From the NCBI GenBank assembly GCA_963809175.1, contig CAWEIK010000001.1, positions 806,001 through 870,000 on the forward strand: DNA of 64,000 nucleotides, given 5' to 3'. A program made the translations under genes and the position numbers. Under the pieces are notes generated by a model, which had not been told where the DNA came from, searched no databases, and saw only the letters and a list, made by a program, of their open reading frames with translations. Below are positions 43,733-56,819 of the stretch, piece after piece. The first letter of the stretch is position 1. Each line of letters begins with the position of its first letter. The stretch comes from JACCTU01 sp963809175. GTDB lineage: Bacteria; Actinomycetota; Thermoleophilia; Gaiellales; Gaiellaceae.

Positions 43733-44190
43733 GCAAGTTCGACCGGCAAGGCGCGATCCTCCGGCTCGTCGACGACCGCAAGCTGGCGACGCAGGCCGAG
43801 GTCGCCGAGGCGCTTCGCGACCACGGCTTCGAGGCCGTGCAGACGACCGTCTCGCGCGACATCGCGCAGCTCGGGCTCGTGAAGGTGCGAGACGAGGACG
43901 GCCGGCTCGTCTACGCCCACCCCGGCGCGGGCGACCTCGACCGACTCAGCGAGCTGACCGCCTCGCTCCGCCGCTTCGCGCTCTCGCTCGTCCCGACCGG
44001 CAACCTGCTCGTCGTCACGACGCCGCCGGGCCACGCGAACGCGCTCGCCCGCGTGCTCGACGCCGCGACGCTCGGCGACGTCGCGGGAACCGTCGCGGGC
44101 GACGACACGATCTTCATCGCGGCCAGGGAGGGCGTCACCGGCGCCGACCTCGCCGAACAACTTCGACATCATCTGGAGGGAGAGACATGA
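43729..44190 (+). CDS. argR: arginine repressor ArgR
   Basis: A 153-residue repressor. The winged-helix DNA-binding domain has QAEVAEALRDHGFEAVQTTVSRDIAQLGLVKV; the SR-containing recognition helix QTTVSRDIAQL is the ArgR signature. The C-terminal arginine-binding hexamerisation domain includes GHANALARVLDAA, GTVAGDDTIFIA. It sits inside the operon it should control; a candidate operator lies at 39785-39829. Starts with GTG and overlaps both neighbours by 4 nt. Confidence 0.93.
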   Translation: MSKFDRQGAILRLVDDRKLATQAEVAEALRDHGFEAVQTTVSRDIAQLGLVKVRDEDGRLVYAHPGAGDLDRLSELTASLRRFALSLVPTGNLLVVTTPPGHANALARVLDAATLGDVAGTVAGDDTIFIAAREGVTGADLAEQLRHHLEGET

Positions 44191-45393
44191 GCCGGACCGC
44201 CGTGCTCGCCTACTCGGGCGGGCTCGACACGAGCTGCGCGATCGCGTGGCTCAAGGAGGACTACGGGTTCGACCAGGTCGTCGCCGTCCTGGTGGACGTC
44301 GGCCAGGACGCCGACTTCGAGCCGGCGATCGCGCGCGGGTACGCGGCGGGGGCGAGCGACGTGCTGCTCGTCGATCGCAAGCGCGAGTTCGCCAACGACC
44401 AGGTCGCCAAGGCGTTGCTCGCGAACGCGCTCTACGAAGGCCGCTATCCGCTCGTCTCCGCGCTGTCGCGGCCGGTGATCGCGGAAGCGGTGGCGGACGT
44501 CGCGCTCGAGCTCGATGCAGAAGCAGTGGTGCACGGCTGCACCGGCAAGGGCAACGACCAGCTTCGCTTCGAGCTCGCCTTCAAGGCGAAGTACCCCGGC
44601 GTGCACGTGATCGCGCCGCTTCGCGACAGGATCTGGACGCGCGACGAGGAGATCGCGTTCGCCGAGGCTCGCGGGATTCCCGGTCGAGGCGAAGGCGGAG
44701 AAGCCGTACTCGATCGACGACAACCTGTTCGGCCGCGCGATCGAGGCGGGGATCCTCGAGGACGCGTGGGTCGCGCCGCCGGAGGACGCGTTCCTGCTCA
44801 CGTCGCACCCGTCGACGGCTCCCGCGCCGGTCGACGTCGTCGTCGGCTTCGACCAGGGTCTGCCGGTCTCGCTCGACGGTGACGAGCTCGAGCTGCACGA
44901 GCTGATCGCGACGCTCAACCCGCTCGCCGGCGCGTACGGGATCGGGCGGATCGACATGATCGAGAACCGCGCGATCGGGATCAAGAGCCGCGAGCTCTAC
45001 GAGGCGCCTGCGGCGATCGCGCTGATCGAGGCGCACCGTGCGCTCGAGGACGTCGTATTGACGAAAGCAGAGGCGATCGCGAAGCGCGAGCTCGAGCCGA
45101 AGTGGGCGAAGGTGCTCTACGACGGGCTCTGGTTCAGCCCGGTTCGGTCCGCCTACGACGCGTTCTTCGCGGCCACGCAGACGCTCGTCACGGGAGAGGT
45201 GCGGCTCTCGCTCCAGCCGGGCGCCGCCGTCGTCACGGGGCGTCGCTCGGAGTACGCGCTCTACGCCGAGACGCTGGCGTCGTACGGCACCGGCGAGACG
45301 TTCCCGCACGAGGCGTCCGAGGGGTTCATCCGGATCGCCGCGCTCGAGGTCGAGCTCGCAGCGGCGAGGGAGCGGAGGCTCACGCCCGCATGA
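44187..45393 (+). CDS. argG: argininosuccinate synthase (frameshifted)
   Basis: The PP-loop ATPase motif is VLAYSGGLDTSCAIAWL, followed by GCTGKGNDQLRFELAF (citrulline/aspartate site). After one extra C in a CCC run at about 44686, the other frame continues with the EKPYSIDDNLFGR motif, then YGIGRIDMIENRAIGIKSRELYEAP and the C-terminal oligomerisation helix. The 1207-nt span is one over a multiple of three. It condenses citrulline and aspartate. The ATG overlaps the argR stop. Confidence 0.92.
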
Positions 45394-46602
45394 CGCTCTG
45401 GTCCGGACGCGTCGGAACGGGGCTCGCGCCCGAGGTCGAGGCGCTCCTGCGCGCCGACGACGCGGAGCTCTTCTTCTACGACATCGAGGCGACGCGGACG
45501 CACGCCAAGCGCCTGGTCGCGGCCGGCCTGCTGAGCGGCGACGAGCTGCGCGAGGCGGAGCGGCTGCTCGACGGGCTGACGTGGGAACCGGGCGACGAGG
45601 ACGTGCACACGCTGATCGAGCGGCAGGCTCGGCGAGGTCGGGCGGAAGATCCACGCCGGCCGGTCGCGGAACGACCAGGTCGCGGCGGCGTTTCGCCTGT
45701 ACGTCGCCGACGCGTGCGCGGAGGCGATCGAGAACGTCGAGCGCTTCGTCCGCGTGATCCTCGACAGGGCCGAGCAGGAGGCGGAGACGCCGCTGCCCGG
45801 CTACACGCACCTCCAGCGCGCGCAGCCCGTGACCGTCGGCCACCACCTGCTCGCGTGGGTCGAGATGCTCGACCGCGACCGCGCGCGGCTCCGCTTCGCG
45901 TGCGCGCAGGCGGCGCCGTCGCCGCTCGGGGCCGCGGCGCTCGCCGGCTCGACGCTGCCGATCCCCGCGCCGGAAGGCCAGACGATGCGGAACTCACTCG
46001 ACGCCGTCGCCGATCGCGACTTCGCGCTCGACTACCTCTACGCGTGCGCGATGCTCGCGTCGCACCTCTCGCGGATCGGCGAGGAGCTCGTGCTGTGGTC
46101 GACGAGCGAGTTCGCCTTCGTGCGGCTCCCCGAACGCGCAGCGACGGGCTCGTCCGCGATGCCGCAGAAGCTGAACCCCGACGTCGCGGAGCTCGTGCGC
46201 GGCAAGGCCGGCGCCGCGCTGGGCCGACTTGCCGGGCTGCTCGCGACCATGAAGGGACTACCGCTCGCGTACAACCGCGACCTGCAGGAGGACAAGCCGC
46301 CGGTGTTCGCGGCGAGGCGCGACCTGCGGCTGAGCCTCGACGCGCTCGCGGTGCTCGTCGGCGAGCTGACCTTCGACCGCGGTCGCCTGGCCGCGGCGTG
46401 CGCGGACCCGCTCCTGCTCGCCACCGACGCCGCCGAGCAGCTCGTCGGCGAAGGCGTGCCGTTCCGCGAGGCGCACGAGCGCGTCGCCGCGAGCGTGCGG
46501 GCGGGAACGTTCGAGCCTCCCGCCACTCCGGGCCAGCGTGGCGCGCCGGGACCCGGAGGCGTGCGCGACGCGCTCGCCGAAGCTCGCACGCGTTTCGGCT
46601 AG
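45390..46602 (+). CDS. argH: argininosuccinate lyase (frameshifted)
   Basis: Fumarase/aspartase superfamily enzyme that yields arginine and fumarate. N-terminal MTLWSGRVGTGLAPEVEALL and DVHTLIERQ are in one frame. Removing one G at about 45631 gives GRKIHAGRSRNDQVAAAFRL, then PLPGYTHLQRAQPVTVGHHLLAW and the signature loop GSSAMPQKLNPDVAELVRGK with the catalytic Ser. The 1213-nt span is one over a multiple of three. ATG overlaps argG stop; the stop interlocks with the rhodanese stop on CTAG (46599-46602). Confidence 0.92.
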
Positions 46603-47304
46603 CCGCGCTCGACCGGCAGTCCCAGCGTCTCCCACTGGCTCCACGAGCCGGGGTAGAGCCGCGCGTCTCGGCCCGCGAGCCAGAGCCGGTGCACGACCGC
46701 GCTCGCGGTGACGCCCGAGCCGCAGTAGACGGCGAGCTCGCCGTGCCGGCAGGTCCGGCAGCGACTCGTTCCACGGTGCGTTCCGCGAGCCCGGGATGCG
46801 GCCCGGCACCTTGTCGATCGGGTTCTCCTCGCCTCGCCAGCGCGAAGGCACGCGTGCGTCGACGACGACGAGCTCGTCCCCGCGCTCGAGGATCTCGTCC
46901 GCGCCGATCGTGTCGTCGCTCCGCTCGCGGGGGACGAAGGTCGTCGGCTCGACGTCCTCGTCGCCTGCGCGAAGCGCGCCGCCCCAGCTCTCGATCCCTC
47001 CGAGCAGCACGGCGCACTCGGCGTGCCCGAAGTGGCGGAGCAGCCACCAGAGGCGCTCAGCGCCACCCATGTTCCCGTACGCGACGACGAACACGCCGTC
47101 CTCGATTCCCGCGCGTGAGGCCGCAGCGGCGAACCCGCGGGGGCTCGGCAGCGGATGCCGGCCGGCGCCTTGCACCGAGAGGTCGGAGAGGTCGGCGTCG
47201 ACGTCGAGGAACACCGCGCCCGGGATGTGGCCGGCCCGGTAGAGCGCGTGTCCTCGCCCCGGGTCGGTGAGGTCCCAGCGGCAGTCGACGAAGCGGTAGT
47301 CCAT
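46599..47304 (-). CDS. sseA: thiosulfate/3-mercaptopyruvate sulfurtransferase (frameshifted)
   Basis: Tandem rhodanese. The inactive first domain has VDCRWDLTDPGRGHALYRAGHIPGAVFLDVDADLSD; the second has VVVDARVPSRWRG and GRIPGSRNAPWNESL. After an extra G at about 46751, the remaining frame supplies the catalytic Cys loop AVYCGSGVTASAV and the end GSWSQWETLGLPVERG. The CGSGVT-type loop favours mercaptopyruvate over thiosulfate. The 706-nt span is one over a multiple of three. TACGGT (plus 47311-47316) ends 6 nt before the ATG at 47304: leaderless. Confidence 0.82.
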
Positions 47305-47357
47305 TCCCGGACCGTAGAGCAAGTGACGAGATCGGCCCCCGGCGGCGTAGAAACGCC

Positions 47358-48065
47358 ATGAAACCTCTTCGAATTCTCATCGCTGCCGTGTTCGTCCTCG
47401 CCGTCGCGGCACTCGCCGGCGTCGCCCAACCCCAGCAGGCGCGGGGCCAGGAGGCCGACGGCCCCACCCGCTCGATCACCGCGGCCGGCGTCGGCTCGGT
47501 CACGACCGTGCCCGACCGCGCCCACTTCTCGTTCGGCGTCCAGGCACAGTCTCGGACCGCCAGCCAGGCGCTCGAGGCCGCGGACGCGCAGCTGACCCGC
47601 GTCGTCGCCGCGCTCCGCTCGGCGGGAATCGCCCAGGCCGACATCCAGACCGAGCAGATCTCGCTCTCGCCGCGCACCTCCGAGGACGGTGTTCAGATCG
47701 TCGGGTACACCGCTGTCAGCTCCGTGTCCGTCCGCGTGCGGAACCTCGACCGAGCCGGCCCCGTGGTCGACGCGGCGGTCGGCGCCGGCGCGAACCAGGT
47801 GTACGGGCCCTCGCTGAGCCGCTCGGACCAGGAAGCGGTCTACCGCGGCGCGCTCAAGGCGGCCTACGCGGACGCGCGCGCGAAGGCGCAGGCGCTCGCC
47901 GAGGCGGCCGGCGTCACGCTGGGGGCGATGACGTCCACGGTCGAGGGCGGCGGGAGCGTCCCGATGCCCCTCGCCGCGGGCCGGGCCGAGGATGCCAAGG
48001 CGACCGTCGAGCCGGGCACGCAGGAGATCCAGGCGTCGGTCAGCGTGACGTTCGCGGTCTCATAG
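47358..48065 (+). CDS. secreted SIMPL-domain (DUF541) protein
   Basis: A 235-residue exported protein. Signal peptide PLRILIAAVFVLAVAALAGVAQP, then SIMPL blocks: RSITAAGVGSVTTVPDRAHFSFGVQAQSRTASQALEAADAQLTRVVAAL, GIAQADIQTEQISLSPR, VGYTAVSSVSVRVRNLDRAGPVVDAAV and AYADARAKAQALAEAAGVTLG. Family members (Brucella BP26, E. coli YggE) form ring-shaped periplasmic assemblies linked to oxidative or envelope stress. Intact. Confidence 0.8.
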   Translation: MKPLRILIAAVFVLAVAALAGVAQPQQARGQEADGPTRSITAAGVGSVTTVPDRAHFSFGVQAQSRTASQALEAADAQLTRVVAALRSAGIAQADIQTEQISLSPRTSEDGVQIVGYTAVSSVSVRVRNLDRAGPVVDAAVGAGANQVYGPSLSRSDQEAVYRGALKAAYADARAKAQALAEAAGVTLGAMTSTVEGGGSVPMPLAAGRAEDAKATVEPGTQEIQASVSVTFAVS

Positions 48066-48097
48066 GAGGCTTGGCGCCGTCTGGCCAGAGGAGTAGG

Positions 48098-48172
48098 GTG
48101 AGCGACTTCATGGGCTGCCGCGCGAGGACGCTGTCGATTACCAACGTCTTTACGCGCGTCCTTACGCGCTAG
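48098..48172 (+). CDS. 24-codon leader ORF upstream of gltB
   Basis: GTG to TAG encoding a Thr/Arg-rich peptide (MSDFMGCRARTLSITNVFTR plus 4 residues). AGAGGAG lies about 5 nt upstream. The stop codon is inside the left arm of a 10-bp inverted repeat, the layout of a translation-sensing leader. An alternative ATG start is at 48110. The peptide is not rich in Gln or Glu, which weakens a classical attenuation reading. Confidence 0.33.
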   Translation: MSDFMGCRARTLSITNVFTRVLTR

Positions 48173-48202
48173 CCGGCGCTCACCTCCCGCCCCGCCGGCT
48201 AG
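48169..48202 (+). promoter_or_regulatory. 10-bp inverted repeat in the gltB leader
   Basis: CTAGCCGGCG (48169-48178) and CGCCGGCTAG (48193-48202) can form a perfect stem with a 14-nt C-rich loop containing CACCTCCC, an anti-Shine-Dalgarno-like string. It begins at the leader ORF stop and ends 55 nt before gltB. No T tract follows, so control of translation or protein binding is likelier than termination. Confidence 0.4.
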
Positions 48203-48257
48203 GTCGTCCGCAACAGGCGGGAAGCTCCTCTGAGACACACCGCTGAAGGGCGCGCCC

Positions 48258-52523
<4,266 letters not shown>

Positions 52524-52566
52524 CTCAGTTGCGGTAGTCAAGTCGTCGGTTCAATGTTGTCTTGGC

Positions 52567-55276
52567 ATGGCCGTCGACATCGTGGGCAGGGAGGGCGAGT
52601 TCGCCTCCATACACGCGTTCATCGAACGTCCGGCGGAAGGCCCGGTCGCGCTCGTGCTGGAGGGCGAGGCGGGAATCGGGAAGTCGACCCTGTGGCTCAC
52701 GGGTGTCGAGGCCGCCCGCGAACGAGGATTCCGTGTTCTCGTATCGCGGCCGGCTGAAGCTGAACGCGGTCTGACCCACGCCGGCCTCGGCGACCTGTTC
52801 GAGAACGTGCTCGAGAGCGTCCTGCCGGCGTTGCCGGCGCCCAGACGCCACGCGCTCGAGGTGGCACTCCTCGTCGAGGAGGATCCGGACGGCTTCGATC
52901 CACGCACGCTCGGTGTCGCGGTCCGGAGCGCGTTGGAGGTTCTCGCTGCCGACGGGCCGGTTGTCCTTGCGATCGACGACGTCCAGTGGCTCGATCCGTC
53001 CTCGGCGAGCGCACTCGCTTTCGCGCTGCGGCGGTTGGGCGATCGGTCGATCCTCGTGCTGCTCGCCCGTCGCCTCGGCGAACGTGCGGAGACGCCGGAC
53101 CTCGAGCAGGCGATCCGTGACGACCGACTGGAGCGGCTGCACGTCGGCCCGCTCAGCCTCGGGGCCATTCACCAGCTGCTCCAAACACACCTCGCACTCA
53201 CGCTGGCACGCCCGACCCTCCTTCGTGTGCACGAGACGTCCGGTGGGAATCCCTTCTACGCACTCGAGCTCGCCCGGACTCTGGGCGCGGACGTCGACCC
53301 CACGCAGCCGCTCCGAGTTCCAGAGTCGCTCGAGGGACTGGTGCGCGCACGCGTCGACAAGCTGCCGCGGGCGACACGAGAGTCGCTGCTGCTCGCAGCG
53401 GCCGCGGGCCGTCCGTCCGTCGAGCTGTTGGCAAGCCTGGACGTCACCGAGCACGCACTCGATCGCGCGCTTTCCGCCCGCGTGATCGAGCGCACGGACG
53501 AGACGATTCGCTTCACACACCCCCTGCTCGCCTCGGTGGTCTACCACGGCGTGTCCGCGGACGAGCGACGGCGCGCACACGGACGCCTCGCCCTGGTCGT
53601 CGGGGATCCGCTCGACCGCGCCCGCCACCTCGCGCTTTCGACGGAGAGCCCGGACAGCCAGATCGCCGGTGCTCTCGAGGATGCCGTGACGTTGGCGAGC
53701 GCCCGCGGGGCACCAATCGCCGCGGCCGCGCTCGCGGAGCACGCGCTCAGGCTTACGGCGCCGGACGCCCACAGCGACCGGCATCGCCGTGCACTCACTG
53801 CGGCGCGCGTCCAGCGGACCGCGGGCGAGTGGACGCGCGCGCGAAGGATTCTCGACGATCTCCTCGCGGAGAAACGAGCGGGTTCCTGGCGCGCCGAGGC
53901 GCTGGTCGTGCTTGCCGAGCTGGAGAGCGAACGTCGTTCCGTCCCGCTGCTCGAGGAAGCCCTGCGCGAGGCAGCTTCGCGGCCGGCGCTTCAGTCAGTC
54001 ATCCACTGTCGGCTCGCGTGGGCGGGCTCCACGCCAGGGTTCGACCATGCACGTCAGGCGCTCGAGCTCGCCGACGAGCTCGACGACGACCAGCTGCGAG
54101 GACAGGCCCGCGCGATGCAAGCCATCCTCAGTTGGTTCGCCGGCGAAGCGGAAGCACCGGAGGATCTTCCGGCGCGGGTCCGCGACTTCCCGAGCGCTGT
54201 CGGTGGCGAGTTGCTGGTGCGGGAGGCGACTCTGGCCGTCGTGAACACCCTCGCGCCCGCTCCGAAGCGGGACGAGGCCCGCGTCTTGCTCCAGCGCGAG
54301 TACGAAGAGTGGCGCGAGCGTGACGAGCCGAGGAGCTCCCGCGCGCTCTGGGGTCTCGCCTGGGTCGAGTTCTGGGCTGGACGTTGGGCGCTCGGGGCCG
54401 AGTACGCGGCTCGCGCACGCGACATCTCTGTCCAGTACGGGCTCGAGATGCCGCAGGACCATCTGCCGAGTGCGGTCATCGCCGTCCATCGAGGACAACT
54501 CGACCTGGCCCGGGAGCACTCGGAACGAGGTCTCGACCTCGCTCACGAGCAGTTCCGCGGAGACCCCGTGCAGCTCATGGCTGTCCTCGGGCTCGTCGCC
54601 CGCTGGAGCGGAGATCCGTCCGCGGCCGAGAACTGGTTCGAGAAGGCCGACCGGCGGGTCTCGGAGCTCGGGTGGGGCGAGCCGAGTGTCCGCTGGTGGA
54701 CGGCCGACTACGCCGAGCTGCTGCTCGAGGACGGTCGGATCGACGACGCCGTTCGAATCGTCGATGTCTGGGAGGCGGATGCGGCGCGGGTGGCCCGCAA
54801 GTGGGTGTTGGCGAACGCGACCCGCTGCCGTGGTCTCATCGCCGCCGCGGAAGGGGACGTCGCCCGCGCCGGTTCCCTCTTCGAGCGTGCAGTTGCGCAG
54901 CATGAGGAGGTCGGAGACCCGTTCGGCACGGCGCGGGCGCTGCTCGGGCTCGGCATCGTCCAGAGGCGGGCACGGAAGAAGCGGGTCGCCCACGAGGCGA
55001 TCCAGGCTGCGCTCGACGGATTCGAAGAGCTCGGGGCAGCGACCTGGGTCGAGAAGGCTCGCGGCGAGCTCGGACGAATCGGCGGTCGCAGGCGCGAGGA
55101 GGGGCTGACGCCGGCCGAGCGCCGCGTCGCCGCCCTGGTCGCAGAAGGGCGGCACGAACCGGGAGGTCGCCGCGGCGCTCTTCGTCACGGAGCGGACGGT
55201 CGCCAGCCACTTGTCCCACGTCTACGCCAAGCTCGGCGTGCGGTCGCGAACGGAGCTCGCCCGCCGGCTGCGGTGA
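52567..55276 (+). CDS. LuxR-family ATPase regulator (MalT-like; C-terminus frameshifted)
   Basis: About 902 residues. N-terminal STAND ATPase: IVGREGEF, Walker A EGEAGIGKSTLWL, Walker B VVLAIDDVQWLDPSSASAL. Central TPR-like repeats (about 350-830). C-terminal LuxR HTH: LTPAERRVAALVAEGR in one frame, then after removing one G at about 55148, NREVAAALFVTERTVASHLSHVYAKLGVRSRTEL. The 2710-nt span is one over a multiple of three. It probably senses a small molecule and activates nearby genes; the secreted cupin genes just downstream are natural candidates. No ligand is known. No RBS at the ATG. Confidence 0.86.
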
Positions 55277-55383
55277 GCTAGCTCGGGGCGAAAAATCAGT
55301 GGTTCTGACGTTTCGTATTCCGCGGACTGGCGCGTAGAGTCGGAGTGCAGGCCGGGGCAGGCCCCGTCCGAAAAGGAGGAGAA

Positions 55384-55875
55384 ATGAGATCGAGACTGGT
55401 CTTGGCTTCCTTCGTGGTCGTCGTGGGCATCGCCGCGTTCGCCTCGGCCGTCCTGGCGACGCCACCCTCTGGCGTGACGCCAACGGAGTTCGGGATCGGA
55501 AAGTTCGGTTCCATCGATACGGACGGCAGGATTGGTGCGTGGAGGGCGACGATGAACATCAAGGGAGCCTCCGACCTCCATGTCCTTTCCAACACGATCG
55601 CGCCGGGTGGGTCGTTCGGGTGGCACAGCCATCCGGGGCCGAGCTTCGTGGTCATCAAGTCGGGGACGGCGACGGTCTATCTCGGCGCTGATCGGAAGTG
55701 CCGGGCGCACACGTTTCGGGCGGGATCGGGGTTCGTGGACAAGGGCCGCGCCGTCCACATCGTGCGAAACGAGGGACTCGTGGACCTCGTGACGGTCGTC
55801 GTCTCGTTTGTTCCTAGGGGCGCAGCGAGGCGAGTCGACCGAGCAGACCCCGGCAACTGCCCGTTTCAGGACTGA
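55384..55875 (+). CDS. secreted cupin-domain protein, copy 1
   Basis: A 163-residue protein with signal peptide (VLASFVVVVGIAAFASAVLA) and one cupin domain: IAPGGSFGWHSHPGPSFVVIKSGTATVYLG, then FVDKGRAVHIVRNEGLVDLVTVVVSFVP. The metal-ligand pattern G(X)5HXH is present (WHSHPGP) with a late His in VHIVRN. The ATG at 55384 is chosen: AAAAGGAGGAGAA lies just upstream, the second strongest RBS in the window. It is similar in design to the cupin at 56262. Function unknown. Confidence 0.72.
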   Translation: MRSRLVLASFVVVVGIAAFASAVLATPPSGVTPTEFGIGKFGSIDTDGRIGAWRATMNIKGASDLHVLSNTIAPGGSFGWHSHPGPSFVVIKSGTATVYLGADRKCRAHTFRAGSGFVDKGRAVHIVRNEGLVDLVTVVVSFVPRGAARRVDRADPGNCPFQD

Positions 55876-55977
55876 CAGGCGGAGGGTGGGCCACCGCTCA
55901 CCCTCCGGCCCAGCCACGAGCAAAGTTCAGTCGTTCGGACGGTTTCAACACGCCGGCGCTCACCTAGCGTCGATGGG

Positions 55978-56265
55978 GTGCCGAGCTACCTCGTCGAGAC
56001 GTTCCTCCCACGCGGAGCCGCAGGTGAGCGCGCCGCGCGGGAGCGGAGGGCGCGCTCGGCCGTCGAGGAGCTGACGCGCAAGGGAACGAGCGTCCGCTTC
56101 GACCGAACGATCCACGTTCCCGAGGACGAGATCTGCTTCTTCGTCTTCGACGCCCCGTCGAGCCAAGACGTTGCTCTGGCGGCGCAGCTCGCGGAGCTCC
56201 GACCCCTCCGGGTCGTCGAGGCAGTCCTCGCCCGTGCGGGTCACTTCTATGAGGAGGATTCATGA
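55978..56265 (+). CDS. DUF4242-like small protein
   Basis: A 95-residue protein: MPSYLVETFLPRGAAGERAARERR, then VRFDRTIHVPEDEICFFVFDAPSSQDVALAAQLAEL, RVVEAVLARAGHFYEED. This fits the DUF4242 ferredoxin-like family (PSYLVER..L, VPEDE.CF..F.AP). TAGCGT (55965-55970) ends 7 nt before the GTG start, so it likely starts a leaderless transcript that also covers the next cupin gene, whose ATG overlaps this stop. Confidence 0.66.
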   Translation: MPSYLVETFLPRGAAGERAARERRARSAVEELTRKGTSVRFDRTIHVPEDEICFFVFDAPSSQDVALAAQLAELRPLRVVEAVLARAGHFYEEDS

Positions 56266-56753
56266 AACGGCTCAAGCGCGTGAACGTACGAAAGCTGATC
56301 CCGCTCGCTGTCGTCGGTGTGGTCGCCCTGGTCCCGGTGGCGGCGGCGGTCGCGACGGCAGGTTCGGGTTTCAAGGAGCGCGTCGTGGTCGCTCGCGGAA
56401 CCCTCGAGGATCAGTTCAAGATCAAGTTGCGGAAGACCTCGCTGCCGGGCGATGTCGTCGTCCAGAAGTTCGTGCTCGCTCCGGGGGGCCAAAGCGGCTG
56501 GCACTTCCATCCCGGGCCCGCGGTCGTGACCGTCCAGTCGGGTGAGTTGACGCTCGACCAAGACGACTGCTCGACCACGACCTACTCCGGGGGAAAGGTC
56601 GCCGTGGAGCCGACGGACGTCGTTCATCGCGTCCGCAACCTCGGCGCCACGGACCTCGAGTTCTGGGTGACGTTCCTCGACATTCCGGTCGGTTCGCCGC
56701 AGCGACTCGAGCCGGAGATCGTTGATCCCGGGTGGGTTGCGCCCGCCTGCTGA
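56262..56753 (+). CDS. secreted cupin-domain protein, copy 2
   Basis: A 163-residue protein, same length and layout as the cupin at 55384. A basic start (KRLKRVNVRK) and hydrophobic signal (LIPLAVVGVVALVPVAAAVA) precede a cupin: FVLAPGGQSGWHFHPGPAVVTVQSGELTLDQDD, then VAVEPTDVVHRVRNLGATDLEFWVTFLDIP. Metal ligands WHFHPGP and VHRVRN. AGGAGG lies about 5 nt before the ATG, which overlaps the upstream stop. A strong terminator follows 13 nt after the stop. Confidence 0.72.
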   Translation: MKRLKRVNVRKLIPLAVVGVVALVPVAAAVATAGSGFKERVVVARGTLEDQFKIKLRKTSLPGDVVVQKFVLAPGGQSGWHFHPGPAVVTVQSGELTLDQDDCSTTTYSGGKVAVEPTDVVHRVRNLGATDLEFWVTFLDIPVGSPQRLEPEIVDPGWVAPAC

Positions 56754-56766
56754 TCGAACCATGACC

Positions 56767-56813
56767 AGGCGCCCCAGCCCTGCCGTCGCGAGGACGGTGG
56801 GGCTGGGGCGCCT
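56767..56813. terminator. long bidirectional terminator hairpin
   Basis: Outer arms of 14 bp (56767-56780 and 56800-56813, AGGCGCCCCAGCCC and its complement) enclose an inner 5-bp stem CCGTC/GACGG with loop GCGAG. It lies exactly between the convergent cupin and amtB stops. It has no clear T tract on either strand. Confidence 0.65.
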
Positions 56814-56819
56814 CGTCGA

